64,000 nt of DNA from Cardiocondyla obscurior (taxonomy: Eukaryota; Arthropoda; Insecta; Hymenoptera; Formicidae), in contig NC_091872.1 in the NCBI RefSeq assembly GCF_019399895.1, positions 3,480,395 through 3,544,394 of the forward strand. The letters are read 5' to 3'. The position numbers were made by a program, and so were the translations under genes. The notes below the pieces were generated by a model. The model did not search any database and was not told the origin of the DNA. It was given only the letters and a program-made list of their open reading frames with translations. This document shows positions 1 through 14,178 of this stretch, piece after piece. Within the stretch, counting starts at the first letter, position 1, and every line of letters begins with the position of its first letter.

Positions 1-560
1 TTCTTTTTAAATTTTCGCGACAGTAAACTTCATATGCATGCAAGTCGATGTAATCAAGCATATATCCAATTACATATCTTACTACTTATTATTTTCCGCC
101 TGATGCTTTGTGTAATGACATTTCTGAAGACATCTATAAGTCATTTATATGTTACATCAATGATCTTAGCTTGCACTATTATACATATTTATTACTTTCG
201 CAGTTAATACAATTAATTTGACTTAATTTAATTAAGTATTTTATATAAAATGCATTGAAATTTTTTATTTATTAGTATGAGACATTTAAAAATTGTAGGA
301 AAGTAATTATTTAATAAATTTTCAAGAAATGAGTAAAATGAAAGAAATGTCAATCAAAAATTAATAAAAACGGCTTAAATGTAGAATGTAAAATGGATGA
401 GTGGGACAGTGGAAGAATACGCTGAGTATACATGCGATTTAAAGCACCGCGATTTTGGTCTCGTGCGTATGTGAGATTTAACACGCACGTGCACATGCGT
501 ACCTCGTGGGGCTACCTGTTCATTTGACGGCGACACGGCACGGCCAGTGACACAGACGAG
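1..560. other. Upstream intergenic DNA
   Basis: This stretch is AT-rich up to about 430 and then becomes GC/CpG-rich towards the presumed transcription start of the UNC93-like gene. I see no coding region, RNA gene or repeat family in it. The last part probably holds promoter sequence, but no clear TATA box was found. Confidence 0.4.
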
Positions 561-584
561 ACATACGAAAGACAGTAAAACCAA

Positions 585-1158
585 GAGAGAGAGAAAGAGA
601 GGGGTTTTGAGGAGGTGGAGTGGAAGAGAAGGAGAAGAAAAGGGAGGGTAGGAGCAAACGAAGGTGCACGGTGCCGCGTGTACAGAGAGAAAACGACGGC
701 CGCGAGTCGCGCGTACGAACCCGCGGAGTCGAGAATCGGTGAGACGAGAACCGAACAGCAAACCGCTCACCAAAGTCCACTGGCAGACAGGCCAGGTTCA
801 GTTGTCTCTGAACTCCCGAACTGTTCGGACGCGTTTTTCAAAGATAGTTTCACGTTTCACGACACGTCCGAAGACACGCTTGTCGCGTACCGCGATTATC
901 AATTTTGGACACACGCCAACGTTGCAGTGCTTCGAAAATTCGATTTCACCGACGGTCGAAATTGAATCGATTCGCGAGACGATTCGTTTTCGTTCAACGC
1001 CACGAGAACGGGGCTAGCCACGGCTGTGAACATAGGGTTTCCTGCCCTGTACGTCGATAGAACACCCCCTCGCGAGAATCAACCACCTGTCTCACTGTCC
1101 ACCGAGACGAAGGGGAGCGCGAGATCGTCGCTGATTCGAACGATCGATTTGTTAAGAC
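585..1158 (+). other. Non-coding first exon (5' UTR) of the UNC93-like gene, approximate 5' end
   Basis: The block is GC- and CpG-rich and contains no ATG anywhere from 497 to 1158, as expected for an untranslated leader that must not capture scanning ribosomes. It ends in a strong donor (AAGAC then GTGAGT) at 1159. The next matching acceptor that leads into a good start codon is at 14161-14162. A GAGA-type purine run at 583-604 and a TCAGT initiator-like motif near 797 lie at or in the block, so the exact start is unknown. The link to the 14.2 kb exon is inferred from strand and splice sites; additional leader exons in between are possible. Confidence 0.5.
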
Positions 1159-4100
1159 GTGAGTATTGCGTTAGAGGAAATTCATGGGGGTTGCCCGCGT
1201 AAGCGACGGCTGTTCGCGAACTATCGTAAACCCTTTGCGTGCACCATCGCGCGGTGAACGGGCGGGATCGCTCAATGAATTTTAGCCGGACGTAAGATTA
1301 TTTTATCTCACGTTTAGAAAGTAAAGATGTAAAGTGGGAATCGAGTCACCGCGATGGGGAACGTATGCGAATAACGTATTTATTGTTAAATATTATGTAC
1401 GAAATCAGGTTATCGAAACGTCGCTCATTAAAACCGACCTATATAGCACGGTAATGGTATTACGTTGATGAGATATTAAATGCATGTTTATATGCATGTC
1501 CGATTGCTTCCTAGCAGTCGCGATTACTAGTCACGTTTCGTTTTAGTGATGTGGAGCTACGAGTGCTCCAAGATATAGTACACACTCGATACTGAGGAAA
1601 CGTAATATAACCAGTCGTTGCGCTTATTCTGCGCGATTGTTTCGAAGTAGACTTCTGATAACGAATAGATAAACCCTCTTTCCTTTAGTGTAGCATCGCG
1701 ACGTTTATTTCTTGAACAATTTATGCATGGTGCGAAAAAGAAATCTCATTATTGCATCGCGTAATATTTATATTGTTAGACCGAATATTCGAAACAAAAT
1801 TTTATATATTTTAACACCGACCAATACGTTCCATCGTATTGAGAAAAATACGTACCTACAAATTTGTTTGAAAGTTAATTTCTCGAGATATTTTATCATT
1901 ACTTAATTGCCAAGTGTTTGAATAAGCAAAAAATTTAGCACATACATATGAAAATAAAATGGGGAATAGAAAAGAAGATAACTGTAATGATTTTGCGTTG
2001 TAATATGTATTCATAGATGTTCGTAAATGCTTTCACTTCGTATAAATATATTTATAGAGAGTTGCACGTGACTTGTAGATGATCGCTGGATTGCATATTC
2101 CATGTATAATAAATGTAAAATTTTACCTGCTTCATGTCGTTCAACGAAATACCTGTCAATATGTCTGGCTACGTCTTTCGTTGTTGTTTCATGGTACGTA
2201 AAATTTATGATATCGGTAATTTTTTTATCGCAAAATTACGCCAGAACGTTCAATACTGAAGATGGATTACGGAAAGTGTTGTTACCTAACTAATTTCACT
2301 TTACATATCGTAAGATTTGAACTTTTCGCCAGCGATTTCATCAACATTTCATCCGGATGCAGCATAGGAAAGCACTTGATCCTTTCTAAAGAAATCATTA
2401 GTTCTATGCGTCAACGCATCGTACAGAAATATTAGAAATTATTTTGATAAAGCGTTACGTTAACAGCCATACCGAATTTTTCTTTGTCGTTCGTGGGATT
2501 ATAATACTTTTCTGATGATAATTTTGTAGCCACTGAGCGAAAGTTTTTTTATTAGCAAAATTGAAATATGAGAATTCGGGTATTTCAATATGCAAACATT
2601 CAAAACTCGACATTGCAAAAGTGAAAGGATTGTCTACATTTTTTTTTTTTTTGCAAAAAAATTCAAAAAAGATATTAGATATATGTAATTTGGAATATTT
2701 TCCACATAAACAATTTCTATCGAAAAACTGTATAATTATATTAATTTTCTCATAAAGAAATTTCGCATAAAAAATTATATAGCATTCGCTTGCGTATTAA
2801 TATCAATGGAAAGACCAATTGCGCTAACACATTCTGTACAAATTACTTCTATTAATACCACACGCTTACGTCTGGGCCTGTGTAATATCGAGCGACGAGG
2901 CGACCAGGTAATGACTAATTAAACCTGCGATAAGAATAATGAAATATTTCAGAAACCGCAAGGGAGACGTACGCTATGATGCGCGATAATGTAACGAGAC
3001 AGAATGCAGTTACGAGAGCATCTAATTATCGTTTAATACTCAGCGGTCTTTCACAATTTCAAAAATTATACATGATTAATCACATACGAGCGTGCACACC
3101 GGTCTTCTTGTTTTCGATCACAAATTTCGTAGTTAACAGAAAAGTAAAGATTTCTTTTACCGTGCTTCACAATACATTCACGAATGCTGAATGACGATGA
3201 TTTATCTTCTCTATCTTATCGCACATAGGTCGAATAGTTTTTTTTTTTTTTTATCTGTCCTGTATTTTGTTCGTTAAAAAACAGGATAGGAGAGCTTGAA
3301 GCTGACGATATGTTCAAAAGACATTAGACAGCTGACAAAATCGTTAAGATATTTACGACCGTCAAGTGCAACATAAAACTGCACCTTGCGCTTAAAGACA
3401 TCGTGGTTAAAGAGTGGAGATAACATTACGTCTTCTAATTTATTTGACATGTGCAGGTTCGTCGAAATACAAAATTACACTTAAATACGTGCGCTTGATT
3501 AGTAAAACAAACTGATGTCAGAGCTTATTCTTTACACCTGGAATGTAAATAGTTTCAATTGATATTAGCTTGCATCTGCAGTTGATTTTAATAAATTACA
3601 CATAAGATTTTCCAGATTAAAAAATATATAACTATTTTATACGTTTTAAACGTTCAATATATCGAAGGACAAGGATAATAATTTTATTTAAGTAATTAAA
3701 TATATTAACCTACAACGATATGCATTTGAAAAAGCTAGGACTTATTTTATGAATAGATTTTTTTTATATTATATTATATATTACGAAAAGGTTATTACCT
3801 TTCCATCACATTTATTACGCTTGCGTTTGATAAAGATCATTGTTGCATGTGATAATAAATATAATATTAGGAGCTTTTTTTCCTGCTGGTGTAAGGTTCT
3901 ACTTTCAAAAATTACATTTTAATTAAATTAAAGAAGATTATGTAACATACATATGTTATGTGAAATTACTTGGATAAAATTTTAACAATATATTCTAATT
4001 TAAATCGTATATTGTGCATGCCTCTTCAGCGGTACAGCCACAAATTCCAAGTTAAACTTGAGGATACGTGGAAATGTTTTTTTCATTCATATGTAACAGT

Positions 4101-5384
4101 CATTGTATGATTTGTGGAAGAAAGAACCAATATTAGTCACCATATTGTCACTGCATCTCGATAATCGTGCTTTAATATTTTAAGTACGCAATGCATATAC
4201 TTTAGCAAATAGAAGGCGTCGCACAAATCTCGCGTAACGGTTATTATATTTACAGTTAGTTTTACACATTTCTCGCAGAAGTGCTAATAGCAACAGTTAT
4301 TTTCCTTGGGGTGTAAGATCGGCCATTGGCCAGCGCATGATGAATCAAAGACTTTTGCATCAAGGATCCGCGCGTTTGTGATCTATTACGCTCTTCCACG
4401 TGAAGACCACTCGATACGGGCACACCTTACTAGGTGATTTATTGTGAAACGGTTGTAGCACTCACGAGCCGATTATTTCGCGGACTTTCTAAACCATAGC
4501 GAATATAGTATCCGGCCACGTGCGTGCATTTGTTACGCGCGTCTCGGTCAGAGCGCGGACGAAATATATGCAGGTGCAATAAAATCGAGGAGTGGGCGGA
4601 ATATACGAGCCACATGCATTGGCGTTCGATACCGATAAATCGATAGGATTATTGACAGCGCGCGTTCGTATGAAATCTCGCTCTTCCATCAATTAACCGG
4701 CGGCTCTTAATTATTTCGTGTGACAACAGTTCCAAGCGATTATTCGCGCACAGTTCTAAGCCTGCTAGATATGCGCTAAAGATTATTTTATAACGACCCC
4801 GGCTGTTTTCGGTATATCACTTTCGTCTATTTCAGTCCGTGAAAATGTTAAAAGAGCGTATACTTGGTTTAATTTAATTGTATAATACGTAGAATGAGAT
4901 GCATATAAATACGACTGTGCTATATTTAATGTGCGATTGCACGCGCAGATACGGCGGGAATTAAATTGCGCCGGGATGAAAACGCGAGTATAAAAATTAA
5001 TTTCAGAAAAGCGAGATCTATCGCGTGCTCCGCGCGTGTTCTACATTGTATTCGGCGACGTGCGTTGAGTATTAACGTCATGCGAATATAATTATGATCC
5101 ACATGGTTGAAAATCGCTACAATTATATTTCCTGCGTATTATTCCACGATTCGCTTGTATTATTCCACGTTGAATCCCGCTTGATAATACGTCGTGATAA
5201 CATAGCGATGAGAAGTACTTTTACTAAGGATAAGATATTAATCAGATCGGTCGCTTTACCTTTCATAGCCTTTGGTGAATCGAAATCGTCGAGATATAAA
5301 ATGAGTATACGCCCCACGCCGTTGAGAAAACTAAATCCATTGGCTCATTGTTTGTAATTAACATTAGCCTAATTTAAAAGAACA

Positions 5385-5628
5385 ATGCGCTGATGTTGAC
5401 GACCAACGGTGCATATATACGTCAACGAATGCAACCGGTTGAAGCTTCCCGTGTGTATAAATAATGCAAAATCCTTTCGCGACCAAACGTGATATACAAA
5501 CCAGTATTTAGAAACACGTAATATGCACTGACGTTGACGACCAACGGTGCATATGTGTGTATAAATAATGCAAAATCCTTCCGCGGCCAAACGTGATATA
5601 CAAACCAATATTTAGAAACACGTAATAT
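5385..5628. repeat. Imperfect two-copy tandem duplication
   Basis: Copy 1 (5385-5522) and copy 2 (5523-5628) share a start of the form ATGC.CTGA.GTTGACGACC and an end with a shared AAACACGTAATAT block. Copy 2 lacks about 33 internal bases present in copy 1 (around 5417-5450) and differs at several single positions. The copies abut directly, which indicates a local duplication followed by a deletion, not two transposon insertions. Confidence 0.85.
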
Positions 5629-8600
5629 ATTTCAAATATGCAAAGTTTACATTGCAGCGCTATTGAATTTTAAATTGTTGATACATATCTAATAAGTTAA
5701 AACAATGCATTCGACAAGGGATATAGAAGAATAGACGAAAATGAATTATATGATTAGTTATCACGATAATTATTTTTATAAAACTCACACGAAAAGAATT
5801 ACATTGCTTATTTAAAGCAAAAAAAAAAAAAATTATTTATCTGATATACATCTGCTTGCAAAATAAATAGCATTTATCGAAATGCGTCTCGCGAGAAATA
5901 GATATGTAGATTTCGTTAATTTATGAATGAAGTTTAAGAAAAAAAACAAAAAAAAATACTCGTGATAATTAACGTTGACAAATATCAACCTCACGGGATC
6001 TACGATGTAATCGCGTGCATTTGCATGTACGAACAGCGCGCTTTTTACGCATGCATGCCGAACGAGCAGCGCATAGCTCGGTGGCATCTTTCCTTTTCAC
6101 AAGGACCTTTCATGTCGTCTTTGTGCATACAATGGATCGGTGTCATCCGTGTCATCGTTATGATCCTAATGTATTGAGAGAAAGATACTCGCGTCTCGCA
6201 GTAATTCGCATTAAAGGTTAATTGAAACTGCTAAGAATTTTCTTGCGTTTTTTTATTTTTTAGTGAAAAAAAGAAAATCAAAGAATTAAAAGGAACTAAT
6301 GTTACTGATTTTGATCATAAAATCGGATTAAGATAACATTGTTTAGTATTGTATAACATTAAAGAGATTGAGTTTCGCTTACGCATTGATTAAGCGGTAT
6401 CAGTTAACGTACACATTCTCATGCACGTGATTACGCACGTAATATATCATTTTTCGTCGCGTGTAGTGAAAAGAATATCTACTTTTCTTGTGTCAAAGAA
6501 CGATAATGGCAATTAAAACGACTGGGTTCTTTAACCGGTAGACCGCTTTTCGTTGATTGATGGTATAACAGATAATAGTCGCAAGTTTGGATTACTGTTA
6601 CAAACCAGTTTTATCTTTCTTGCGAGTCGACTAATGATATGTATGACGTCATGTAATCGATCGATTTGATCAAGAAGATTCTTCAAGAAATTCTTTCTCC
6701 CTCTTTTCGCGTCACGTATGTGCCGCATGTAATCTCATTTCTCACGACGATCAATGACATCAATGGTCAATGATGTAACGCGTAATATGACAACTAGTGA
6801 GCTCTTCAATTACTTGACATTTAATCAACGGCATTTTTTAAATATTTTTTTTTCAGATATAATTATCTTTATTTTACTATTATATATTTTTTATGACAAT
6901 TATGGGACAGACAGCTATGAAAAAAATATATGTAAATGTATGCCGTAGATTTAATGAATTTATTGTGAATTTACTAGAAGCGATACAGTTTTTTTTGTAG
7001 TTTTTCTGCTTAATCGTGAAATATTAATTCAAAACTGCTAATCACCAATTATGTTAATTTTATACAGATACATCAATGTTATTAGCACTTTATAGGTTGA
7101 TAAAGAACAAAACAGGTTGCTAAAGGGTATTATTTGTTACTTTAATTTACATCTCAAGTAGATAAATACATACGTATTGTTCCCGTAAATATAATGATAG
7201 CTTAAAAGTGCCGTAGAAAAATTACAGTGTCGATAGAAAACTTCTACCGGATACTTCTAATCACTTGACGAACATAACAGTGCATTTATTGTCATCAGGA
7301 ATCATTAGTAAACGGTTTCATCGAGTTAGATATTATGCAACTGCTATATCACTTAAATTGCCGTGTGTGAAAAGCAAAGATGATGCATATCCTGCTAATT
7401 TCCTCGATCTTTCAAGGAAATCTAATAAACGTTAGCATAAAAAAAATATGAACTTTATTTCGTAATATGCGATAATGCTTCAAATTATTTTTTCAAATAC
7501 GTATCTTTCTTCAATATTGTCATAATCGAATAATTTGACATATATAATTATCATATTACTATTTAAATTTACATGTTCACATAACATGTTTAACAAGATA
7601 CATTTAACAAAACCGAATTCATTGTAAATTTTTGCTTCTCGCTTTTCTTCTCTTCTTTGCCCTCTTCGCCTGAATGCACAAATTGAAATTATGAAAGACA
7701 CGGTTTACGTCACGAATAAGAATGTTTAAACTGTTTTTTATGGAACGTGAAACTGAATCATCTGTATATTCGCAAGCGATTAAATTTGCATTAATGACCA
7801 TTTAAATTTGATAATTAAAAAAAATTCTGAAATAAAAATTCCAACACGCTTCTATTGATTTCTCGAAAATTACATATTTATATCTGCATTTTTGTAGAAT
7901 TACATTTTTACGGGGAATTCAAGTGTATTCTGGTAGTAGTAGAGATACAGTATGAGCAAGCCTGAATGTGATAGTAAGAGGAAGGGAGAAAGGAGGAGGA
8001 AACGGAAAGAGATTTGAATGCCGGTCAAGTTACTTTGCCAGTACCTTGACCTTATCTCACGAACTACAGGCTCGCTTTAAATCCATATCGCATATCTATT
8101 TTCCGTGATATTTCCAAAAAAAATTAATTTTTTAAGAATTCATACATTTAGCATGTATGAAAAATCTACGCACAATTAGTAACACAAATTAATTTTTTTT
8201 TAAATTATATTATTTTATTACCAAATATCGTACATTATATCGACGATTGAAAAAAAAAAACGCTATTATTTTAATTTGAATTGTTGGAGTGCCTTGTATG
8301 CTTATGGATAATCGACTGCCGCGCTTAATATCAAGTTCACGATTTTCGAATACCGCACGTAGCCGTTAATAATTCACTGATAACCGCGCTGAGTCAGCTG
8401 CGTGTGCATTGCACAGCCCCGCCGTTTTGTTATACGAAAGAATTAGGTTGAAAAACCACAAAACATTTTTTATTGACTTAAAAATAATGAAACATTCTAA
8501 TTAATTCGTACGTTTTACTGTACAAAAAGAAATTGTAATTTAAAAAAATAATATTTGAAAATGATAAGATAATATGGGATATTAATAATGTGTTACACAT

Positions 8601-9152
8601 GAAAACAATGAAATATCGTACGTTATAACTTTGTTACTTTATAATTTCGCGAGATGAGTATATCAATTATTATGGCAATCTATCATTGGACATCGCACTT
8701 TTGGCGACGCACGTCGATAACAGTTTGGCGAAACCGGACGAACGGCGATCGTGCGCTGCGTTCTACCGTTGCATAATCGAGGTCGGTTTAATGAGTAATC
8801 TTCGACACTTTCCAATAGTCCGACCGCCGTTAAAACGGCAGCTCGCTTATGGTAGCGCAAATTTTTATTTGTTTTCTTTTGTTTATCTTTAAAATTTTTC
8901 CACGCTGATTCATTACGCGTAACATTTCATCGTCACGTCATTTCACTTAATTTGCATTCCGCGATATCGCTTTGCGTTCTCTCGGGTACTTAATATTCTT
9001 CTCTCCGGATTTCACGATTTTCGTACAGAATACACGAATGGTGGAAAAACCAGCGATGAACGTTCGAGAATAGTTCGGGATACCTAGACGCGGAGGGTAT
9101 CAAGGAGTGGTCGATTTACACGTTGTAAGCGCCGTTTAATTGTGATGCATGT

Positions 9153-9168
9153 CGTGACACGTGTCACG
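9153..9168. promoter_or_regulatory. 16-nt perfect palindrome with CACGTG E-box core
   Basis: CGTGACACGTGTCACG is its own reverse complement. The core CACGTG is the canonical E-box bound by bHLH dimers. It lies in a GC-richer patch of the long first intron of the UNC93-like gene. A binding function is inference only. Confidence 0.3.
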
Positions 9169-12100
9169 GCATGGCACGGTCGGTCACGCATTCACGTTGA
9201 TTACATCGACGACATGCGAATCTACAAGCACCCTCGTACGTGCTATCTGAGCACCGTTAATAGAATTGCGAAAACGAACGTAAAGGGTTAACTGTATCGA
9301 GAAAGACGTTTTTTTTTCATAAATTTTATAATTAATATAATTATCGATTTAATTAATTTTAGAAAAAAAAAAAATTTTTTTATTCGAGATATATATTTTT
9401 ATATTTAGTATCAAAGCTTTTCCTAATTTTTTTTTTTTTATTGAAATCTTTTTAGATAGTTTTCACTTGTAATTGATTGTACCGATGACTAGTTCGGATA
9501 ATAATGATTACAATAATGTGAATAATTGTTATATACGGCCATCAAATAAACAATTCGCTTCAATTATTATGGCTTATAAAATGTACGCGTAAATTGCCGG
9601 AATTAAGAAGACGCGAATGCGGTAATTCGCGGTACTGCTTTACGCCAGGTACGCAGGATCGATATGACATTCAATTCTGCAAATGTCAATGGTAATTGGA
9701 GAGCGTATTATTAATCATTGTAATATTGATTATTTTTTATTTCTTATGTGATGAGAGCTGCAATCTCTTCCCCCTTGTTTTTCTGTATAACTGTAAAAAT
9801 AGTACATGTAGAATCGGATATTTTTCTCAGTGTACATTTTATCTAACGCTTGTGTATATCCTTTCCGCGAGAGGACTCATGAAGTTACGTAAATGAGAAA
9901 ATGGAACACTGACTGTAAGATTAGTTACACTCTATAGAACTGTCTAGATAGAAAAGAGAAAAAGGCATTATTATACATCAGCTGAATAAACTAACTACAC
10001 ATTATTATAGAAAACATAGAAATTTTTTTTTTTAATTTTTATTAATTAATTAATATTTTTTTATAATTAATTTTCATCATTTTTCCAAATACAGAAAAAA
10101 GAGGAAAAAAAGTAATTTATATAGAATAAATTTATATTTATAAATTAAAATTAAAATATCGAAGAGGAGAATTTTGAAAAAAGTATATATTTTTTAAAGA
10201 TTATTTATGGGTATATTCAAATTTTTCTAGCTCATATGTAAATTTAGCCTCATGTGATTGTACTGTTATACAATTCATGCGAAGGCATTAATTTTGCAAA
10301 AATATCGGACGAACCAAGATAAAAACGACAATACATAAATCAATTCGAAGTGTACCATTTAAATCTTTAAACTTTAAGAGCGCCATTGACAGTAGCAAAA
10401 GCTGGTGTAAAATGACGATTTTAACGTTGCTCGCAAGGACGTTCACATAATGTAACTCTCGCGCCCGGCTTTAACTAAACCCAATCAGCACGTCTGCTCA
10501 CGCGATTGGAAAGTGCAAAGCGAATGGAATTTTTTTTCCATCCCATTCCTTGCGACGATGCTCGTCCTGACGTTCGATTTCACCGTGCGAGAGAAAAAAA
10601 AAAAAATTCCGTCCGTTTGTGTTCCCAATTTCAGAGAAGTGCGCCGTTTTGCTAGGCGACTGCGCATTGACATCTTTTGAAGTACCGCTAGCAAAATGCT
10701 TAACATAAATGATTGATATAATTAGCAACGTTAATAAGTAAGCTATGTCATCATAAAGTTTTTTTAGGATTAATTTTAGCTCTTTTTTTGGAGGGGGTCT
10801 TGTGTGTATTGAATAGTCAGTGTGACTTAAGTGATGATTGAAGGCGATGATATTACTTGTCCTTGCGGCAAATATTTACAGGTTTATCTGCACACGCGTT
10901 CTCGACCATTGTGCGCTCGCGTAATACGCGGTTATTGTCGGAGATATTCCGCAAAGTAATTACGGCAAATCTTGATTTGCGAACGATACGTTTAATGGCA
11001 AGGTAAAAATAATTAAAACCCTATCTCACGGAACTTGAATGGAATTGTCGCTTTTTTCAGTCAACACTGCGACGTCTTAATTTCAAGTCTATACAGTTTT
11101 ACCAGTGATTGTACATATAATTAAGAAGTTTTTTTTTAAACTAGTAAGAGTTTCGGTATACAGTTTACTATGTTTTACGGATGACGTAAATTCAACAGAA
11201 ATGACAGAAGACATCTCGAAGAAAAAGGGGATAAACCGAGCCGGCTTCGGTTACTAAATGTCTTGTTTTACGAATACGCGTCTGTGGCAATCACAGTTTT
11301 CGTCATTGACGGGTAACTGCATAATTCGCGCTGTGCACGCGGAAAAAATCTAGACACCGTTCGTGTTTTCTGTTTTCACGGGGAAACATGTCAAGGTAAT
11401 TAGACGTTTCGTCACTTCGCCGTCCTACGAACGCGCGACATCGTCTTGAAATTGAATAATCGTTGCAATTGCCCATCTTATATGTATATACATATACGTA
11501 TACATAAATATACACATATATATATATATTTTTCCGCGAGATATGCATCTTTCTCTTTAGCTGATTCGAAGAGCAACTTGTAAAGTCTATATATAGAATA
11601 GATTTTTATGTATTATTGTAACAGTCATTGTGCGCATCTCTTGCATAAACGATGTATTAAATTTGCGATATTAATTTATTTAGCAATAGTTCTTTCTAAC
11701 AACTTACAATGGTTCACTTACTCGACGTGATTTATGCGATTATGTCAATATATCTATAAGCCTTCGAGCGGAATGCCTTCAGTCGTCGACACCAAATGTA
11801 TATTACGGATCTAACCGATCCAAACCGGCTTTCACCGGCGAATCGCATTAATTCCACCGGTTTCTGGTGCTGGGTCAACCAATCCGTTTTCGCGATCGAG
11901 ATTTGTTAAAATTTAATAGGTCATAAAATAAAAATCGTTGATCTCTCTTCAATTTCTAGTCGTATCTCAACGGCGAGGCTGAGGGCTCGAATTTTTGCGT
12001 TTCTACAAAGTATTAAAAAAAAAAAGAGATAGACGTGGAAAAAGTTTTTTTTCAATAACATTTTATCGTCGTATAAAAATATCCCACGCGATCAGCCACT

Positions 12101-13232
12101 GATCGATGCGTCGGAACAAAAGTTTATTAGGGAAAAACGTCACTTTGATTATTTTTACGTACGGCTGTAACGAAGCGTGTCTATCTCTACGCCACATAAT
12201 TTTCCCTGCTAGTGACGCAACAGAATAGGCATGCGATTCGCCACGTTTGCAATTTAAACAAATTCATCCGTGTACACGCAATTTTAATGAAACTATCTGT
12301 GACACGATTTAAAATCTTGCGTGGAAGAATACGTAATAATTATTAAATTTTGCGAAAACACCTTGATCATTTATTTTCTAAAAATCATAAGCACCAGTTT
12401 TAAACGGACGCGCACCATGCGTTTTATTCGTAAAAAAAAACTCAACGGTAAAACCATCACGGGCACGAGTAGCAATAGCTTTTTATCGCGAAAGAGATAT
12501 GGCGATTGTTCAGAGAATCACACCCATTAAAGAATTATCGAGCACGTACAAGTGGAGTGAAATTAATTGCGTTCTGCATTTGGTACATTTCTTCGAGCAT
12601 AGATGCATATTTTTAATTTTATCATAGCATTTATTATTTTATCTCTAAATTTCAACGCGCTTGAAATTATATCCGTAAATAAAATAAAAAGATGCAGATA
12701 AAAATATATAATTTCTAATGATTTAAATATTAATAAATATTTAATTACAATAATGGTGAATTTAATTCTGATACTTCGATAAAACCAGGGCAACGTGTGC
12801 ATATTTAAAAGTTCTTTTCCGATCATAGCATATTGTCCGTTATTCGCGACAGTCACTCGAAATTAGCATACACACCTGGCGGTTGATTAATATTTTTCTA
12901 CCCATTCGTGTGAATATTATACACATAACGAGACGTCGTAGACCTGCTTTAAAGATTACGCGGCCTTGCCGTTCTCTCTATCGAAAGGTTGCCGTCTGTG
13001 CATGCCGTGTTCACCTCGATTGCGGATTCTTGTTAGCGGTAGCACAAGAAAGTAATAAATGCGCAAAAATTGTTTCTAATAGCGTGTTATAATATTATAA
13101 TGCTATATAATAGTTACGTGTTTTATGCATGCTATATTGCATTAAAAGTATTCATTAAATTTATGAGAAAGCTACAAGACGAGTAATATCTAACAATAAA
13201 TGAGCCGGATTAATCGTTTAATAAAATTGATT

Positions 13233-13270
13233 CTCTTTTTTTTTTCTCTCTCTCTCTTTCTCTCTTTTTT
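13233..13270. repeat. CT-rich microsatellite
   Basis: A pyrimidine run of T10 followed by CTCTCTCTCTCTTTCTCTC and more T. It is intronic, with no sign of function. Confidence 0.8.
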
Positions 13271-14178
13271 CTGGGTTTGCAGTAGTGACGTAAAAGCAAC
13301 AAAACGCAACTTGCATCGAAAAGTTGTAAAAATCTTGATTTTATCGAATAAAATTGCTTCTTTTTACAAACTTTTAGTCGCAAAAGTTATATAAGAAAAA
13401 GACGCATTATTGATGGATGAATAAAATATAATCAGAAATTAGTATTTAGGAATAGGCTGCGACTGCATAAATTATAAACAGATATGCACGCGATGCGCAG
13501 AACCGAAGCGGCAATCTGATAAAGAAACAACACAGGAAGCAATGTACGCGATCATAATATTGTGTGCAGTGTATAAAGCCATATTGATGTGAACGTGCAT
13601 CTATGTATACGTAAATGATTTCATGTAATTGTGTGCGTTTTATTCGCGTCAAGAACAGTGACGAAACTCTCATTTAACGCGCGTTAATCACAGGTACTCA
13701 TGCAAGAACATTTCTTATTGAGCATTTTCAACGTTGAGTGCAACGGTATTAATAAGTTATAATCTTAGGGATACTAAAATGTTTTTTACTTTTAGTATTA
13801 TTTTTTCATCCTTTATTAATTCTAAGAATTATTTTTTATTTCTAGAAAAGTGATAAACACGGATTTTTTTAAGTATATTAATAATATTCCATGCATTGAC
13901 AATTATTATAATAATATTACAGATTTACCATTAATCTTTGACAAAAGATTACAACTTGGTCTGCAATTAATTACACTTTCCATCGAAATGTCACTTGCGT
14001 ATAGAATACTTAATTCATATCGATCATCAACGTATCTTGCAGTGAATGCTGAAGATTGTCATTACTCAGTGAAACTTTGAGTTGGTAAAAAAAAAAAAAA
14101 AAAAAAAAAAAAATTCCAATGAAATCTGCTCAGTAATCATTATTTGAAATTCTTGTATCTAGGTAGTCAATACGTAAA

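Larger units (their letters stand above)
1159..14162 (+). other. Probable first intron of the UNC93-like gene
   Basis: This is about 13 kb without a supported exon. It contains an imperfect tandem duplication (5385-5628), a 16-nt palindrome with an E-box core (9153-9168), a CT-rich microsatellite (about 13233-13270) and a 28-nt poly(A) run just before the coding exon. The open frames in it are short, lack family features and often begin at non-ATG codons. Long first introns usually carry enhancers, and the GC-richer patches near 8.7-9.3 kb would be the first places to look. Confidence 0.45.

Noticed and set aside
615..1017. Two overlapping 116-117 codon open frames on the + strand
   Set aside because: They start at GTG, not ATG; the region has no ATG at all and fits an untranslated exon better. 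The residues show no family features.
13850..14113. 76-codon frame followed by a long poly(A) run, suggesting a retroposed copy
   Set aside because: The peptide has no recognisable domain, no target duplication was found, and A-runs of this length are common in the window.
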